The position numbers and the translations under genes are program-made. 64,000 nt of DNA, taken from assembly GCF_020733635.1 (NCBI RefSeq), contig NZ_JAJFZL010000001.1:5952001-6016000 (forward strand), given 5' to 3'. This document shows positions 54,836 through 63,955 of this stretch, piece by piece. Each line of letters begins with the position of its first letter. Position 1 is the stretch's first letter. The notes under the pieces were generated by a model. The model did not search any database and was not told the origin of the DNA. It worked only from the letters and a program-made list of their open reading frames with translations. This stretch comes from Nocardia spumae (GTDB lineage: Bacteria; Actinomycetota; Actinomycetes; Mycobacteriales; Mycobacteriaceae).

Positions 54836-56731
54836 ATGGCAGATTATCTGGATTTCGACCCGGATCAGCTGCGCGTATACGCCGAGCAACTCGATAGATA
54901 TGCCGCTGCCATGCGGAAATGGGGCGAGATTCCGGAGGGCTGGCTCAAAGAGTTCCCGGACGGCTACGGCACCATCGCAGATCCGATGCACGGCGCGCTG
55001 TGGGACTACTACCGCGATCGCCACGACAAGGCCGAAGCACAGGCGGCCTCGGCCATTCGAACCCGCGACGATCTGCGGGCCGCGGCCGAGCGCATGGAGC
55101 ACTCCGAACTCTCCGGGGGCCAACAGATTTCCAACACCGGCCCGCACGGCGGTCCGAGTCCGGTAGCCCCCCACACTCCCGGAGCACCAGGTGATACCGC
55201 GCCGCGCATCCCAGACAGAACGGATAATTCTCCCGAGTCGCAGCCGATGCCGGATGCCACGCCGGACACTGCCGTGCCCCCGGCCGGCACCGCCCGCTCC
55301 GACGGAGAGACCGGCCCGCCCCTGGCCGCAACACCCCCGCCCGGTCACGACAACAGGCTGCCGTTCGCAACTCCGAATATCGCTACATCACAAGATATTT
55401 CGCATACGCCGCCGAGCCTCGAACACCACCACGACAGTTCGGCACCCGCGCCGGTTCACGTCACGTCCGTGGAGGTTTCCCCGCTCGCCACCGCATACGG
55501 AATCGGTGACCAGCCCGAAACGCCGACCGCCGGTGCCGTACCACCGATGGGACCGGTAGGTCCCGCCCCCGCGGGTCCACCTCCCGAGCCACCGAGGCCG
55601 CTGCCCCGGGGACCACTCGCAGTCTCGGCCCAGCCCGCCCGGGGACACCGGCAGGGCCTGCCGCCGCTGGTAGTCGGCGACGAAGGCGAGGACGATCTGA
55701 CGCTGGCCCGGACACTACTGGCAGCCGTGCTCTTCGCAGTCGGGGATACAGCGCCCGGTGTCGAGTGGGCAACCGGGGTCGTCCGATCCGGGCGACGCGC
55801 CATCGTCACGCTGACCTCCACCGAGGGACGCGGGTGGCTACCGGCCGGATTGTTCCTGCCCTCGGAGGTTCTGATCCCCTGGCACTGGGATTCGATCCTG
55901 GATGCCGAGGGGCGGACGGCCATTACGACGTTCGAAAACAGTTCCGACCCAGCCCGTTTCCTCGCCGAATTCGGTCATCACGCATCCCGCAGCAAGCGTG
56001 GCCGATTGCGCGCTCTCGCATCGTCGGCGCGTGTGAACGATTCCGTGCGCGCCGCTCTCGGTAACGAGGTCGTCATCGCGGATCAGGTGGTAGCGAGCGA
56101 AACCGCCGTCGACCTGTCCGGCCCCGGCGCCGGTCTGTCGGACCGGCTGGATATGGGTGGCTCCTCAGCGGCGCGGCAACGCGCAACCGAAATCGCGGAT
56201 TCCGACATCCGTACTGTCTGCGTGCAATTGGCTCACGCCGCCCATGAGCTGGTACGGCAGGCGGCAGCGACCGCCGCTCCGGAGACCTCCGCCCACCGAG
56301 CCCGGCGGCACCGGGTCTTGGAGGCACTTCGCGCCGGGCGCGAGGTGCCGACCGACGCTTGGGACAACTCCCCCACCGCCGAGCACCACGACGCAGGGGC
56401 ATCGTCGGCCATCTTCGCGCCATCGTCAGTATCGCGTCCAGCAGTGGTAGCTCCCGCGATCTCCACCGCTTCCCCACACCCCACGTCGGACACAGATATC
56501 GAACGCGGCCGGACATTCGAGCGACGAGCCGATGAACTGATATCGCTACTGCTCGCGGGGAGAGGTGATCGCCAAATGCTTCGCGATGCGCTCTACGCCC
56601 ACGATCAGATCGCGGCACATCCGCAACTCCAGGTCATGTTGCGGAGGGCGGAAATCGGTTCTGTCGACGTAGGTTCGGCCGGGGAGGGCGAGATGGCGAA
56701 ACCGGCCGACGAATATCGAGTTACCCTGTGA
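54836..56731 (+). CDS. EspC-like N-terminus with large C-terminal domain (DUF5632/DUF5631-like), T7SS-associated
   Basis: 631 residues. Residues 1-90 are EspC/ESX-type helices (DYLDFDPDQLRVYAEQLDRYA). Residues of about 95-270 are Pro/Thr-rich. A globular region follows with ARTLLAAVLFAVGDTAPGVEWATGVV and RGWLPAGLFLPSEVLIPWHWD, then a helical region to the end. The two-part C-terminus resembles DUF5632/DUF5631 proteins of mycobacterial ESX loci (Rv3899c-like), an assignment by memory. No signal peptide and no catalytic motif recognised. Confidence 0.55.
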   Translation: MADYLDFDPDQLRVYAEQLDRYAAAMRKWGEIPEGWLKEFPDGYGTIADPMHGALWDYYRDRHDKAEAQAASAIRTRDDLRAAAERMEHSELSGGQQISNTGPHGGPSPVAPHTPGAPGDTAPRIPDRTDNSPESQPMPDATPDTAVPPAGTARSDGETGPPLAATPPPGHDNRLPFATPNIATSQDISHTPPSLEHHHDSSAPAPVHVTSVEVSPLATAYGIGDQPETPTAGAVPPMGPVGPAPAGPPPEPPRPLPRGPLAVSAQPARGHRQGLPPLVVGDEGEDDLTLARTLLAAVLFAVGDTAPGVEWATGVVRSGRRAIVTLTSTEGRGWLPAGLFLPSEVLIPWHWDSILDAEGRTAITTFENSSDPARFLAEFGHHASRSKRGRLRALASSARVNDSVRAALGNEVVIADQVVASETAVDLSGPGAGLSDRLDMGGSSAARQRATEIADSDIRTVCVQLAHAAHELVRQAAATAAPETSAHRARRHRVLEALRAGREVPTDAWDNSPTAEHHDAGASSAIFAPSSVSRPAVVAPAISTASPHPTSDTDIERGRTFERRADELISLLLAGRGDRQMLRDALYAHDQIAAHPQLQVMLRRAEIGSVDVGSAGEGEMAKPADEYRVTL

Positions 56732-56765
56732 GCCCGGGGCTCCACGCTGAAGAGAGGAGTATCCG

Positions 56766-58889
56766 ATGACCGACGCGGCGGATACCGGTGCGCTGATCGA
56801 GAAGATCCGGAGTACCCACGATCATTGGGGCAACGACCGCTACACCGCGGACCAATCCAAAGAGTTCCTGAAAGATCTTGCCGGCCTGACACCGGAACAA
56901 TTCGACACAGTCTGGCACGGCCTCAGCAAGAACGATCGAGAAGATCTCGCACTTGATATAGAAAACGACGCCTACGATCCACGCAAAGAAGGCGACTATC
57001 AGGTGCTCGCCAAAGCGTTGGCGGACGACAAGTTCGACGACGCAATGACGTACATAAAAGGACAGAAAGCCAACCAAGACGCTCAGAAAAATAGTGATCC
57101 GCCGAAGTTCAATAAGGATCAGGGATTCCTACCCAGCGATGGCAAGAAGCATTTCGAGGAAGTGCTCCTGTATGTTCCCAGGGGGCGGAGCGCGTCGCTG
57201 CTCGAGCTGATCCAGGATACCCAGGACACGATGCAGAGCGGAATGGACTCACTCGGCTCTCGCAACCCGAAGGACGCACCTGATTTCAATGCCATGCTGG
57301 AGCAACACCAGCTCGACAAGCCTGACGGCTGGTCGAATATCATCGACAGGTATGACACGTTCAAGAAGACCTTCGACTCACGCGAAGACGCATTCAAAGA
57401 CAAAAACAAGGATGTCAATTTCACTACCAAGACGACCCAGAAGGACCTTCTGGAATGCGCCTCTAAACTCAAAAGTGTCAAAGACGATCTGAACACTTCT
57501 CTTCAGGTGGATTTGAGCACCAGCGCCAGACAGGACGGCAACAAGTTATACACCCACCCGGGTGGACCAAATTCCACGGACCCGGGAGAGCTGGTATTCA
57601 CTCGCGCGAAGTCTACCGATGACTTCACGCTGACGCCGGAAGCCGAGCAGAAGTACTACGTCGCCCAGATCCAAACCGCCGTCGACAAGTGGAACAAAAT
57701 TTACGACGACACGGCGATGAAGTTTCAGAAGCAGGCCGACGGAGTCGACGACCCAGGCCCGGGAGCTCCCCCCAAACCGGCAGCGCCGGCAGCACCCGCA
57801 GCCCCCGCAGCCCCCGCAGCACCGGCGTCGCCGGTCACGCCCGCTGTCGATACAACCGCGACACCCCTGGACGACCAGCAGGACTACAGCGACATCTTCG
57901 GCGACCTGTCCGATGGGCAGGACGGGGCCAAGGCCACCGACATTTCGGATCTCTGGGGCACCGACGACCTGAACGGCACGTCGGACGGCACCGATAAGAC
58001 CGGCACCTCCGACGGGACGGGCTCGTCCGATTCGGATAACCCGTGGCAGCAGATCGAGAACGGCATCACCGGCGGAAACGGCCAGAACACGGGCACGACC
58101 GGCTCCACCGGTTCCACCGGTGCGGCAACGAATCCGGCAGCCGCGATGGCGAACCCCGCGACATATATGAATCCGATGACGAACCCCGGTATGGCGGGAT
58201 TCATGAACCCCGCCGGGTATCAGAACGCGTCCTCACAGTTCGGCCAGAACGGCACGGGGACAGGCAGCGGCGCCGGTTACGGCAACCCATCGATTCCCGG
58301 TATGCCCAACGCGGCGTCGGCATTCAACACCGGCGCCACCGCACAACAGGCGGGCTATACGAACCCGGCATCGGCGGTATCGGCCAGCCAAGCCGCCGGC
58401 ACGCCCCCGCCCGGGACGACGAATCATTCCATGGTCGATATGAAGCTGCCGGACGGCAGTGCGCCGCAGAAGGTTCCCGCGAGCGTGGCCGCCGCGGTGA
58501 ACAGTGCGCTGAACAATCCGAACGGCAGCGATGCGGTCGCCGCCTACGGCAGCGCCTACGGGCAGCCGACACCGGTCGACGGTTCGAATCTGCACACCGG
58601 CGATATCGTGCAGTGGGCCGATCGCAGTGCGGTCATCGTTCGCGAGGGTAGCGACAACTACTACATCATCACCGACGGCCAGATGCGGCACGTCGAGCTG
58701 AAAGATCTCCCGAACTACAACAACGGGGCGTTCGGCCAGTTCGGCGGCTTCTTCCGGCCGTCCGGTGGGGGCGATGCGAACCAGCCGGGGCAGGCGGAGC
58801 CGCACGCCATGGTGCAGCCGACCCAGACGGTCGCCGCATCGTCGACGACCTCCACTCGCCCGCCGAGCACCGACACACAACAGACGTGA
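56766..58889 (+). CDS. Large T7SS-cassette protein with degenerate NlpC/P60-like C-terminus
   Basis: 707 residues. Residues 1-330 are charged helices with unusually many Lys, Asp and Asn and AT-richer codons than neighbours. Residues 335-550 are low complexity (Ala-Pro repeats, Asp/Gly/Ser, Gly/Asn/Met). Residues 556-666 repeat the landmarks of the cassette A NlpC/P60 domain: LPDGS, GDIVQWADRSAVIV, DGQM and FGGFFRPS. The catalytic Cys region is absent, and the site of His340 is occupied by ADRS. Probably a binding rather than cleaving version. No signal peptide. Its stop overlaps the next gene by GTGA. Confidence 0.6.
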   Translation: MTDAADTGALIEKIRSTHDHWGNDRYTADQSKEFLKDLAGLTPEQFDTVWHGLSKNDREDLALDIENDAYDPRKEGDYQVLAKALADDKFDDAMTYIKGQKANQDAQKNSDPPKFNKDQGFLPSDGKKHFEEVLLYVPRGRSASLLELIQDTQDTMQSGMDSLGSRNPKDAPDFNAMLEQHQLDKPDGWSNIIDRYDTFKKTFDSREDAFKDKNKDVNFTTKTTQKDLLECASKLKSVKDDLNTSLQVDLSTSARQDGNKLYTHPGGPNSTDPGELVFTRAKSTDDFTLTPEAEQKYYVAQIQTAVDKWNKIYDDTAMKFQKQADGVDDPGPGAPPKPAAPAAPAAPAAPAAPASPVTPAVDTTATPLDDQQDYSDIFGDLSDGQDGAKATDISDLWGTDDLNGTSDGTDKTGTSDGTGSSDSDNPWQQIENGITGGNGQNTGTTGSTGSTGAATNPAAAMANPATYMNPMTNPGMAGFMNPAGYQNASSQFGQNGTGTGSGAGYGNPSIPGMPNAASAFNTGATAQQAGYTNPASAVSASQAAGTPPPGTTNHSMVDMKLPDGSAPQKVPASVAAAVNSALNNPNGSDAVAAYGSAYGQPTPVDGSNLHTGDIVQWADRSAVIVREGSDNYYIITDGQMRHVELKDLPNYNNGAFGQFGGFFRPSGGGDANQPGQAEPHAMVQPTQTVAASSTTSTRPPSTDTQQT

Positions 58890-59968
58890 CGGCCCGATCG
58901 GCCGGAGACTTCCTGGTCGATGTCGCCGAGCGGATCGGGACCGGTTGCACGCCGGATTCCCTTCGCTCGGTACTACTTCGGGCCTGCGGCGGCCGATTGG
59001 AAGCGCGGACCCCGGACGGGATTCGGTCGAGCGGAATCACACCTTCCGGAATTCCGTTCGAAGCCAGTGTGACAGGTGGGCGGGGGCAATATTCGCCCGC
59101 GCTCCGGTACGTCACCGAAACCACCACCTGGGAGCCGGAGTTCGCCGTTCGGCGGGAGGCATATCTGGCCGCGATCGCGGAACTCGTCGCCTGGCTGCCT
59201 GGCAGGAACGATCCGGTGACCGACCTTCTGCACTCCTTCGTCACCACGGTGTACCCCGATCCAGCCGCCATCGAGCCGGGGCGGCGTCTGGCCATGTGGC
59301 TCGGAATCGTGCACCACCCCACCGACCCAAATCACATTGCCGGGCTCAAGGTGTACTGCAGCCCCACCGTGCGGTCCGATGTCATCGAGACCGTGAGCCG
59401 ACGATGGCCTGGCTTCGAGGGATTGAGTCCGATACCGGAGAACGACGATCTTTTCCGTACCGCCGGAGTCGCAATAGAGGTCGACGCACACGCACGCGTG
59501 GCGCACAAGATCTATCTCCGGGCGCGCCACCGAAATGTGGCGGTACCAATGAAATTGGTCCGCCATTTCGGCGAACCCGGGTGGGAGACGCTGTCGGAGT
59601 TCACCCGGTGTGGCGTGGATGCGGCAGACCTGCACAATTTCGATTACTTCGTCTGCCGTACCCGGCGTGACAACGAAAACGCTTCGTGCACTGTCACGTT
59701 GATGACGAAAAGGTCTGACTACCTCGCCGAGTTGGCCCGCCAACTGGCGGGACGGCACCACGGCACCACCCGGGCGGTGGACGCCATGGCACATGCCGCG
59801 CGTTCCTGCGGCGCGACTTGGCGCTATTCGGGACTGGGACTGGGCTTCTCAGCCGAGCGCGGCATCGACAAACTGAACGTCTACGGCACGCCGACGTGGG
59901 AGAACACCTCGGGCTCGGCCGAACTCAGATCTGCCCGGCCGCTCTCACCATCGGAAGATGCGCGTTGA
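58886..59968 (+). CDS. Putative ABBA-fold (DMATS/tryptophan dimethylallyltransferase-like) prenyltransferase
   Basis: 360 residues, GTG start overlapping the previous stop (GTGA). GIPFEASVTGGRGQYSPALRYVTE matches the GxPxExS...RYxxE beginning of DMATS enzymes, where the Glu (here Glu59) deprotonates indole and the Arg (Arg74) holds pyrophosphate. Three strands end in Lys-x-Tyr-type pairs expected to shield the carbocation: LKVY (154-157), HKIY (207-210) and DKLNVY (328-333). The length and absence of Asp-rich motifs also fit. The substrate is unknown. It overlaps the convergent oxidase gene by 44 bp. The call rests on motifs only. Confidence 0.55.
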   Translation: MTARSAGDFLVDVAERIGTGCTPDSLRSVLLRACGGRLEARTPDGIRSSGITPSGIPFEASVTGGRGQYSPALRYVTETTTWEPEFAVRREAYLAAIAELVAWLPGRNDPVTDLLHSFVTTVYPDPAAIEPGRRLAMWLGIVHHPTDPNHIAGLKVYCSPTVRSDVIETVSRRWPGFEGLSPIPENDDLFRTAGVAIEVDAHARVAHKIYLRARHRNVAVPMKLVRHFGEPGWETLSEFTRCGVDAADLHNFDYFVCRTRRDNENASCTVTLMTKRSDYLAELARQLAGRHHGTTRAVDAMAHAARSCGATWRYSGLGLGFSAERGIDKLNVYGTPTWENTSGSAELRSARPLSPSEDAR

Positions 59969-61187
59969 CGTGTTCGAGCCGCAAGGCGGAACGCAGTTCG
60001 GCCAGCCGGTTCAGATCGTCACCGTAGAGACCGGCCGCTTTCGCATCGTCGAGGTCGCTCACTCCGTACAGATACGGGCGGCCACCCAACCCACAACAGC
60101 GGCGCTGCAGGTCGCGAAATGTCTCCCGCGCATCGGCTATCGCGTCCGGATGACGATCGACGGTGGCGTACAACCCGACCCCGACCGAGACCGGTGCCGG
60201 CAGGACGGGTGCGAATGCGAAGGGAACGGCATCGACGGGCCGCCGTATGACCAGGACGTACACCCTGGTCGAGGGATGGTCGAAGGGTACTCGATCAAGC
60301 TGTGCCGCAACGGTTTCGACCATCGCCACGCAGTGTTCGGCCGGTACCACGTAGTCTGCCCACATCCGCGCTCTGTCGACGAGCGGCCGCCACGCGGCAC
60401 GCGGATCGGCCTCCCACACCGGCGACTGCGTGACAACGGTGCAGTCCTCACCCTCACACGGCCGGGCCGGGCCGGGACCTCGCCGACCGCTGACCGATCG
60501 GATTCGGCCGTGGGCGGCCATTCCCGAGTAGGTGTCGACGTCGTCGCGGTTCGCGACTCGTGCGGTGTGCTCGGCGAGCGCGCCGAGACTCGGATGATCG
60601 ACCCGATGCTCGTGCAGGCGGAGGTCGTGTCCGACTGTCCGCAGCACCACCCGGTCGATCAATCCGACCGTACCCAGCCCCCCGAGCGCGAACCGGAACA
60701 GTTCGCGATGTTCGGTCCGGGAACACCAACGGCTGCTTCCGGTTCCGTCGATCAGCGCAATGCGCTCCACATGATCGATCTGCCAGCCGGATCGGATCGA
60801 CTGGGATCCGGCGCCACCGACGGACAATGTGCCACCCACCGACATATGCAGATGATCCGGCAGCACCGGAAACGCCCGCCCGCGCCGATTCAGATAGCGC
60901 TCGAGTCCGAGCCAGCTGGCACCCGCCGGCACCTCGACCAGTCCGTCACCCAGATCCCGGATTTCCCGGGTCGCGGTGTCGGGCGCGTAGGTGACCAGCA
61001 GTTCGTCATCGGTGACCGTCTGACCGGCACAGGAGTGCCCGGAACCGCGCAGCGTCAACGGCCGGCCGGAACCGAGCAGAGCGGACGGGAATGCGGACGG
61101 CTGTCGATGGACGGCCCGAGGAGTAGCGCGATACAGGCCGCCGAAGTCGGTATCGAATTCGGTGACGGAAACCTCACCGGCACTCAT
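59925..61187 (-). CDS. FAD-linked oxidase, cytokinin-dehydrogenase/BBE-like
   Basis: 420 residues. PCMH-type FAD domain: LRGSGHSCAGQTV with His51 where related oxidases bind FAD covalently, PAGASWLGLERYLNRRGRAFPVLP, and SVGGTLSVGGAGSQSIRSGWQIDHV. The C-terminal substrate domain is CKX-like in size. No signal peptide, so it is cytoplasmic. Its 3' end overlaps the putative prenyltransferase gene by 44 bp in antisense. Oxidation of a prenylated amine or alcohol is plausible. Confidence 0.75.
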   Translation of the reverse strand: MSAGEVSVTEFDTDFGGLYRATPRAVHRQPSAFPSALLGSGRPLTLRGSGHSCAGQTVTDDELLVTYAPDTATREIRDLGDGLVEVPAGASWLGLERYLNRRGRAFPVLPDHLHMSVGGTLSVGGAGSQSIRSGWQIDHVERIALIDGTGSSRWCSRTEHRELFRFALGGLGTVGLIDRVVLRTVGHDLRLHEHRVDHPSLGALAEHTARVANRDDVDTYSGMAAHGRIRSVSGRRGPGPARPCEGEDCTVVTQSPVWEADPRAAWRPLVDRARMWADYVVPAEHCVAMVETVAAQLDRVPFDHPSTRVYVLVIRRPVDAVPFAFAPVLPAPVSVGVGLYATVDRHPDAIADARETFRDLQRRCCGLGGRPYLYGVSDLDDAKAAGLYGDDLNRLAELRSALRLEHVNAHLPMVRAAGQI

Positions 61188-61267
61188 GATCTCGGCAGCG
61201 GTGGTGTCACCGTCCGGACAGCGGTATACGGCACGACGTCATCGTAGTGACCCGCCGAGGCGCCTTC

Positions 61268-62557
61268 TCACCGCGAGGAAGTAGCGGCCCCGCGGTGCGG
61301 GAACGCACGCCGCGCCGACCACACGGTGACGGTGAACAGCACGACACCCGCGACGGCGAGACCCGCGCCGACGACGGCCGGGGCCGTGTATCCGAGGCCG
61401 GCGGCGATGACGAGACCACCCAGCCAGGCGCCCGCCGCATTGGCGATATTCAGCGCGCCGTGGTTGAGCGCGGCGGCCAGGGTTTGGGCATCGTGGGCGA
61501 CATCCATCAGGCGGGTCTGCAGGCCCGGTGCCAGCGCGGCCCCGGACGCGCCGACCAGGAAGGCGCCGATCGCGGCGGTGAACGGATTGTGGGCGCCGGC
61601 GACGAATCCGGCGAGGATCACCACCATCGCGACGAGGGCCACGAAGATCGAACGGTCCACGCCGCGATCGGCTAGGACGCCGCCGCCGATATTGCCGGCG
61701 ACCATGCCCAACCCGAACAACGCCAGCACGATCGGCACGAACCCCTGCGACATTCCGGCCACATCGGTGAGCGTGGAGGTGATGTAGGTGTAGACCGCGA
61801 ACATGCCGCCGAAGCCGACCGCGCCGACCAGCAGGGTCAGCAGCACCTGCGGGCGGCGCAGTGCGGTCAGTTCGGTGCGCGGATCCGTCACCCGCACCCC
61901 GTGCAAATCGGGAACGAACCGGCTGATCGCGAAGACCGTCGCGACTCCGAGGACCGCGACGACCACGTAGGCGTCACGCCAGCCGAGCGCCTGCCCCAGC
62001 CAGGTGGCCGCGGGGACGCCCACCACATTGGCCGCGCTCAGACCCAGCATCACCGCGGCGACCGCCTTGGCTCGCTGTCCCACCGGCGCCAGCGAGGCGG
62101 CCGCCAATGAGGCCACGCCGAAATAGGCGCCGTGCGGGAGGCCGGCGACGAACCGGGCCGCGACCAGAGCCGGAAACGCCGGCGCCAGCACCGAGGCGAT
62201 ATTGCCGACGGTGAAGGCGACCATCAACGCGATCAGCAGTCGCTTGCGCGGCATCCGGGCGCACAACGCCGCGATCACCGGAGCGCCGACCACCACACCC
62301 AGCGCATACGCCGAGACGGCATGTCCGGCGGTGGGCTCCGATACCCGCAGGTCCGCGGCGATATCGGGCAGCAGGCCCATGGTGACGAATTCGGTGGTGC
62401 CGATGCCGAAGCCGCCGAGCGCCAACGCGAGCATCGCCGGGATGTGCCATCCGGTGCGAACCGGATCCGGCCGAGACGAGTCCTGTCGTCCTGTCGTCCC
62501 GGCGGGCGCGAGATCGTCGGCAGGGCTTGCGCTGCGCAGGAGAGCTGAGTCGACCAT
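61268..62557 (-). CDS. MFS exporter, DHA1 family
   Basis: 429 residues, 12 transmembrane helices. GFGIGTTEFVTMGLLPDIA is the DHA1 first-helix signature (AraJ/CmlA branch), motif A-like ALCARMPRKRLLIAL, and GGVLADRGVDRS in the second half. ATG 62557 chosen; TTG 62569 gives four more residues. Follows icd on the same strand after two terminators, and precedes the FAD oxidase. Could export the oxidase's product. Confidence 0.88.
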   Translation of the reverse strand: MVDSALLRSASPADDLAPAGTTGRQDSSRPDPVRTGWHIPAMLALALGGFGIGTTEFVTMGLLPDIAADLRVSEPTAGHAVSAYALGVVVGAPVIAALCARMPRKRLLIALMVAFTVGNIASVLAPAFPALVAARFVAGLPHGAYFGVASLAAASLAPVGQRAKAVAAVMLGLSAANVVGVPAATWLGQALGWRDAYVVVAVLGVATVFAISRFVPDLHGVRVTDPRTELTALRRPQVLLTLLVGAVGFGGMFAVYTYITSTLTDVAGMSQGFVPIVLALFGLGMVAGNIGGGVLADRGVDRSIFVALVAMVVILAGFVAGAHNPFTAAIGAFLVGASGAALAPGLQTRLMDVAHDAQTLAAALNHGALNIANAAGAWLGGLVIAAGLGYTAPAVVGAGLAVAGVVLFTVTVWSARRAFPHRGAATSSR

Positions 62558-62650
62558 AGGGTTGGCCAACGCGCGCCCGGCGCCGACCGATACCCGGTAT
62601 CGAGGTGATTCGACTCACGGACCGGACGCGCACCGGTCCGGAACGCAATT

Positions 62651-62691
62651 CGGGCACCCGCGGCCACCGAATCGGTGGGGGCGGGTGCCCG
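62651..62691 (-). terminator. icd terminator, distal hairpin
   Basis: Outer 11-bp stem CGGGCACCCGC/GCGGGTGCCCG, a GG/GG internal loop, and an inner 6-bp stem CCACCG/CGGTGG. 47 bp past the icd stop. Confidence 0.75.
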
Positions 62692-62701
62692 GATATCTCT
62701 A

Positions 62702-62727
62702 CCGCCCGCACCGGAAGCTCCGGGCGG
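62702..62727 (-). terminator. icd terminator, proximal hairpin
   Basis: CCGCCCG pairs exactly with CGGGCGG over a 12-nt loop, 11 nt past the icd stop. Together with the distal hairpin it forms a tandem terminator. Confidence 0.6.
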
Positions 62728-62737
62728 ACGACGGCGC

Positions 62738-63955
62738 TCAGCTCAGTTCGCGCGCCAAGTTGGCGTCGAGCACGCCGAGGAACTCCTCGGTGGTCAGGTA
62801 GCCCTGGTTGCCACCGACCAGCAGCGCCAGATCCTTGGTCATCTGACCGCTCTCCACGGTCTTGATGACGACATCCTCGAGAGTCTGCGCGAAGCCGATG
62901 ACCTCGGGGGTGTTGTCCAGCTTCCCGCGGTGGGCGATGCCACGGGTCCACGCGAAGATCGAGGCGATCGGGTTGGTGGAGGTGGGCTTGCCCTGCTGGT
63001 GCTGGCGGAAGTGCCGGGTCACGGTGCCGTGCGCGGCCTCCGCCTCACAGGTGCGGCCGTCCGGGGTGAGCAGCACCGAGGTCATCAGGCCCAGCGAGCC
63101 GAAGCCCTGCGCCACGGTGTCGGACTGCACATCGCCGTCGTAGTTCTTGCAGGCCCAGACGTAGCCGCCCTCCCACTTCAGGGCGGAGGCGACCATATCG
63201 TCGATCAGCCGGTGCTCGTAGGTCAGGCCGGCGGCGTCGAACTCCTGCTTGAACTCGGTGTCGAAGATCTCCTGGAACGTATCCTTGAACATGCCGTCGT
63301 AGGCCTTCAGGATGGTGTTCTTGGTCGACATGTAGACCGGGTAGTTCTGCTGCAGGCCGTAGTTCAGCGAGGCCCGCGCGAAGTCCTCGATGGACTTCTT
63401 GAAGTTGTACATACCCATGACGACACCGCCGTCGGTGGGCATCTTCACCACTTCGTGGACGATCGGCTCGGAGCCGTCCTCCGGGGTGAACTGGATCGTG
63501 ACGGTGCCCGCCTGATGCACCTTGAAGTCCGTGGCGCGGTACTGGTCGCCGAAGGCGTGACGGCCGATGATGATCGGCTTGGTCCAGCCCGGAACCAGAC
63601 GCGGAACGTTGGAGATGATGATCGGCGCGCGGAAGATGGTGCCGCCGAGGATGTTACGAATCGTGCCGTTCGGCGAACGCCACATCTTCTTGAGATCGAA
63701 TTCCTCGACCCGCGCTTCGTCAGGGGTGATGGTGGCGCATTTGACGCCGACGCCGTGCTTCTTGATGGCGTTGGCCGCGTCGATGGTGACCTGGTCATCG
63801 GTCTTGTCGCGGTATTCGATGCCCAGGTCGTAGTACTCGAGGTTCACATCGAGGTACGGATGGATCAGCTTGTCCTTGATGAACTGCCAGATGATCCGGG
63901 TCATCTCGTCGCCGTCGAGTTCGACGACGGTCCCTTCAACCTTGATCTTGGACAT
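62738..63955 (-). CDS. icd: NADP-dependent isocitrate dehydrogenase (dimeric, eukaryotic-like)
   Basis: 405 residues, Icd1-type enzyme converting isocitrate to 2-oxoglutarate with NADPH. N-terminus [19 protein letters not shown], substrate loop [18 protein letters not shown] ([17 protein letters not shown]), metal and NADP sites YENKNYDGDxQ-like ([11 protein letters not shown]) and [14 protein letters not shown] 63955 has AGGAGG 12 nt upstream. It matches Rv3339c at the end of the syntenic block. Two hairpins follow. Confidence 0.95.
   Translation of the reverse strand: MSKIKVEGTVVELDGDEMTRIIWQFIKDKLIHPYLDVNLEYYDLGIEYRDKTDDQVTIDAANAIKKHGVGVKCATITPDEARVEEFDLKKMWRSPNGTIRNILGGTIFRAPIIISNVPRLVPGWTKPIIIGRHAFGDQYRATDFKVHQAGTVTIQFTPEDGSEPIVHEVVKMPTDGGVVMGMYNFKKSIEDFARASLNYGLQQNYPVYMSTKNTILKAYDGMFKDTFQEIFDTEFKQEFDAAGLTYEHRLIDDMVASALKWEGGYVWACKNYDGDVQSDTVAQGFGSLGLMTSVLLTPDGRTCEAEAAHGTVTRHFRQHQQGKPTSTNPIASIFAWTRGIAHRGKLDNTPEVIGFAQTLEDVVIKTVESGQMTKDLALLVGGNQGYLTTEEFLGVLDANLARELS

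Noticed and set aside
54836..58889. Polymorphic toxin with effector domain
   Set aside because: No nuclease, protease, deaminase or ADP-ribosyl motif was found in either large cassette C protein, and the adjacent small genes do not look like immunity proteins.
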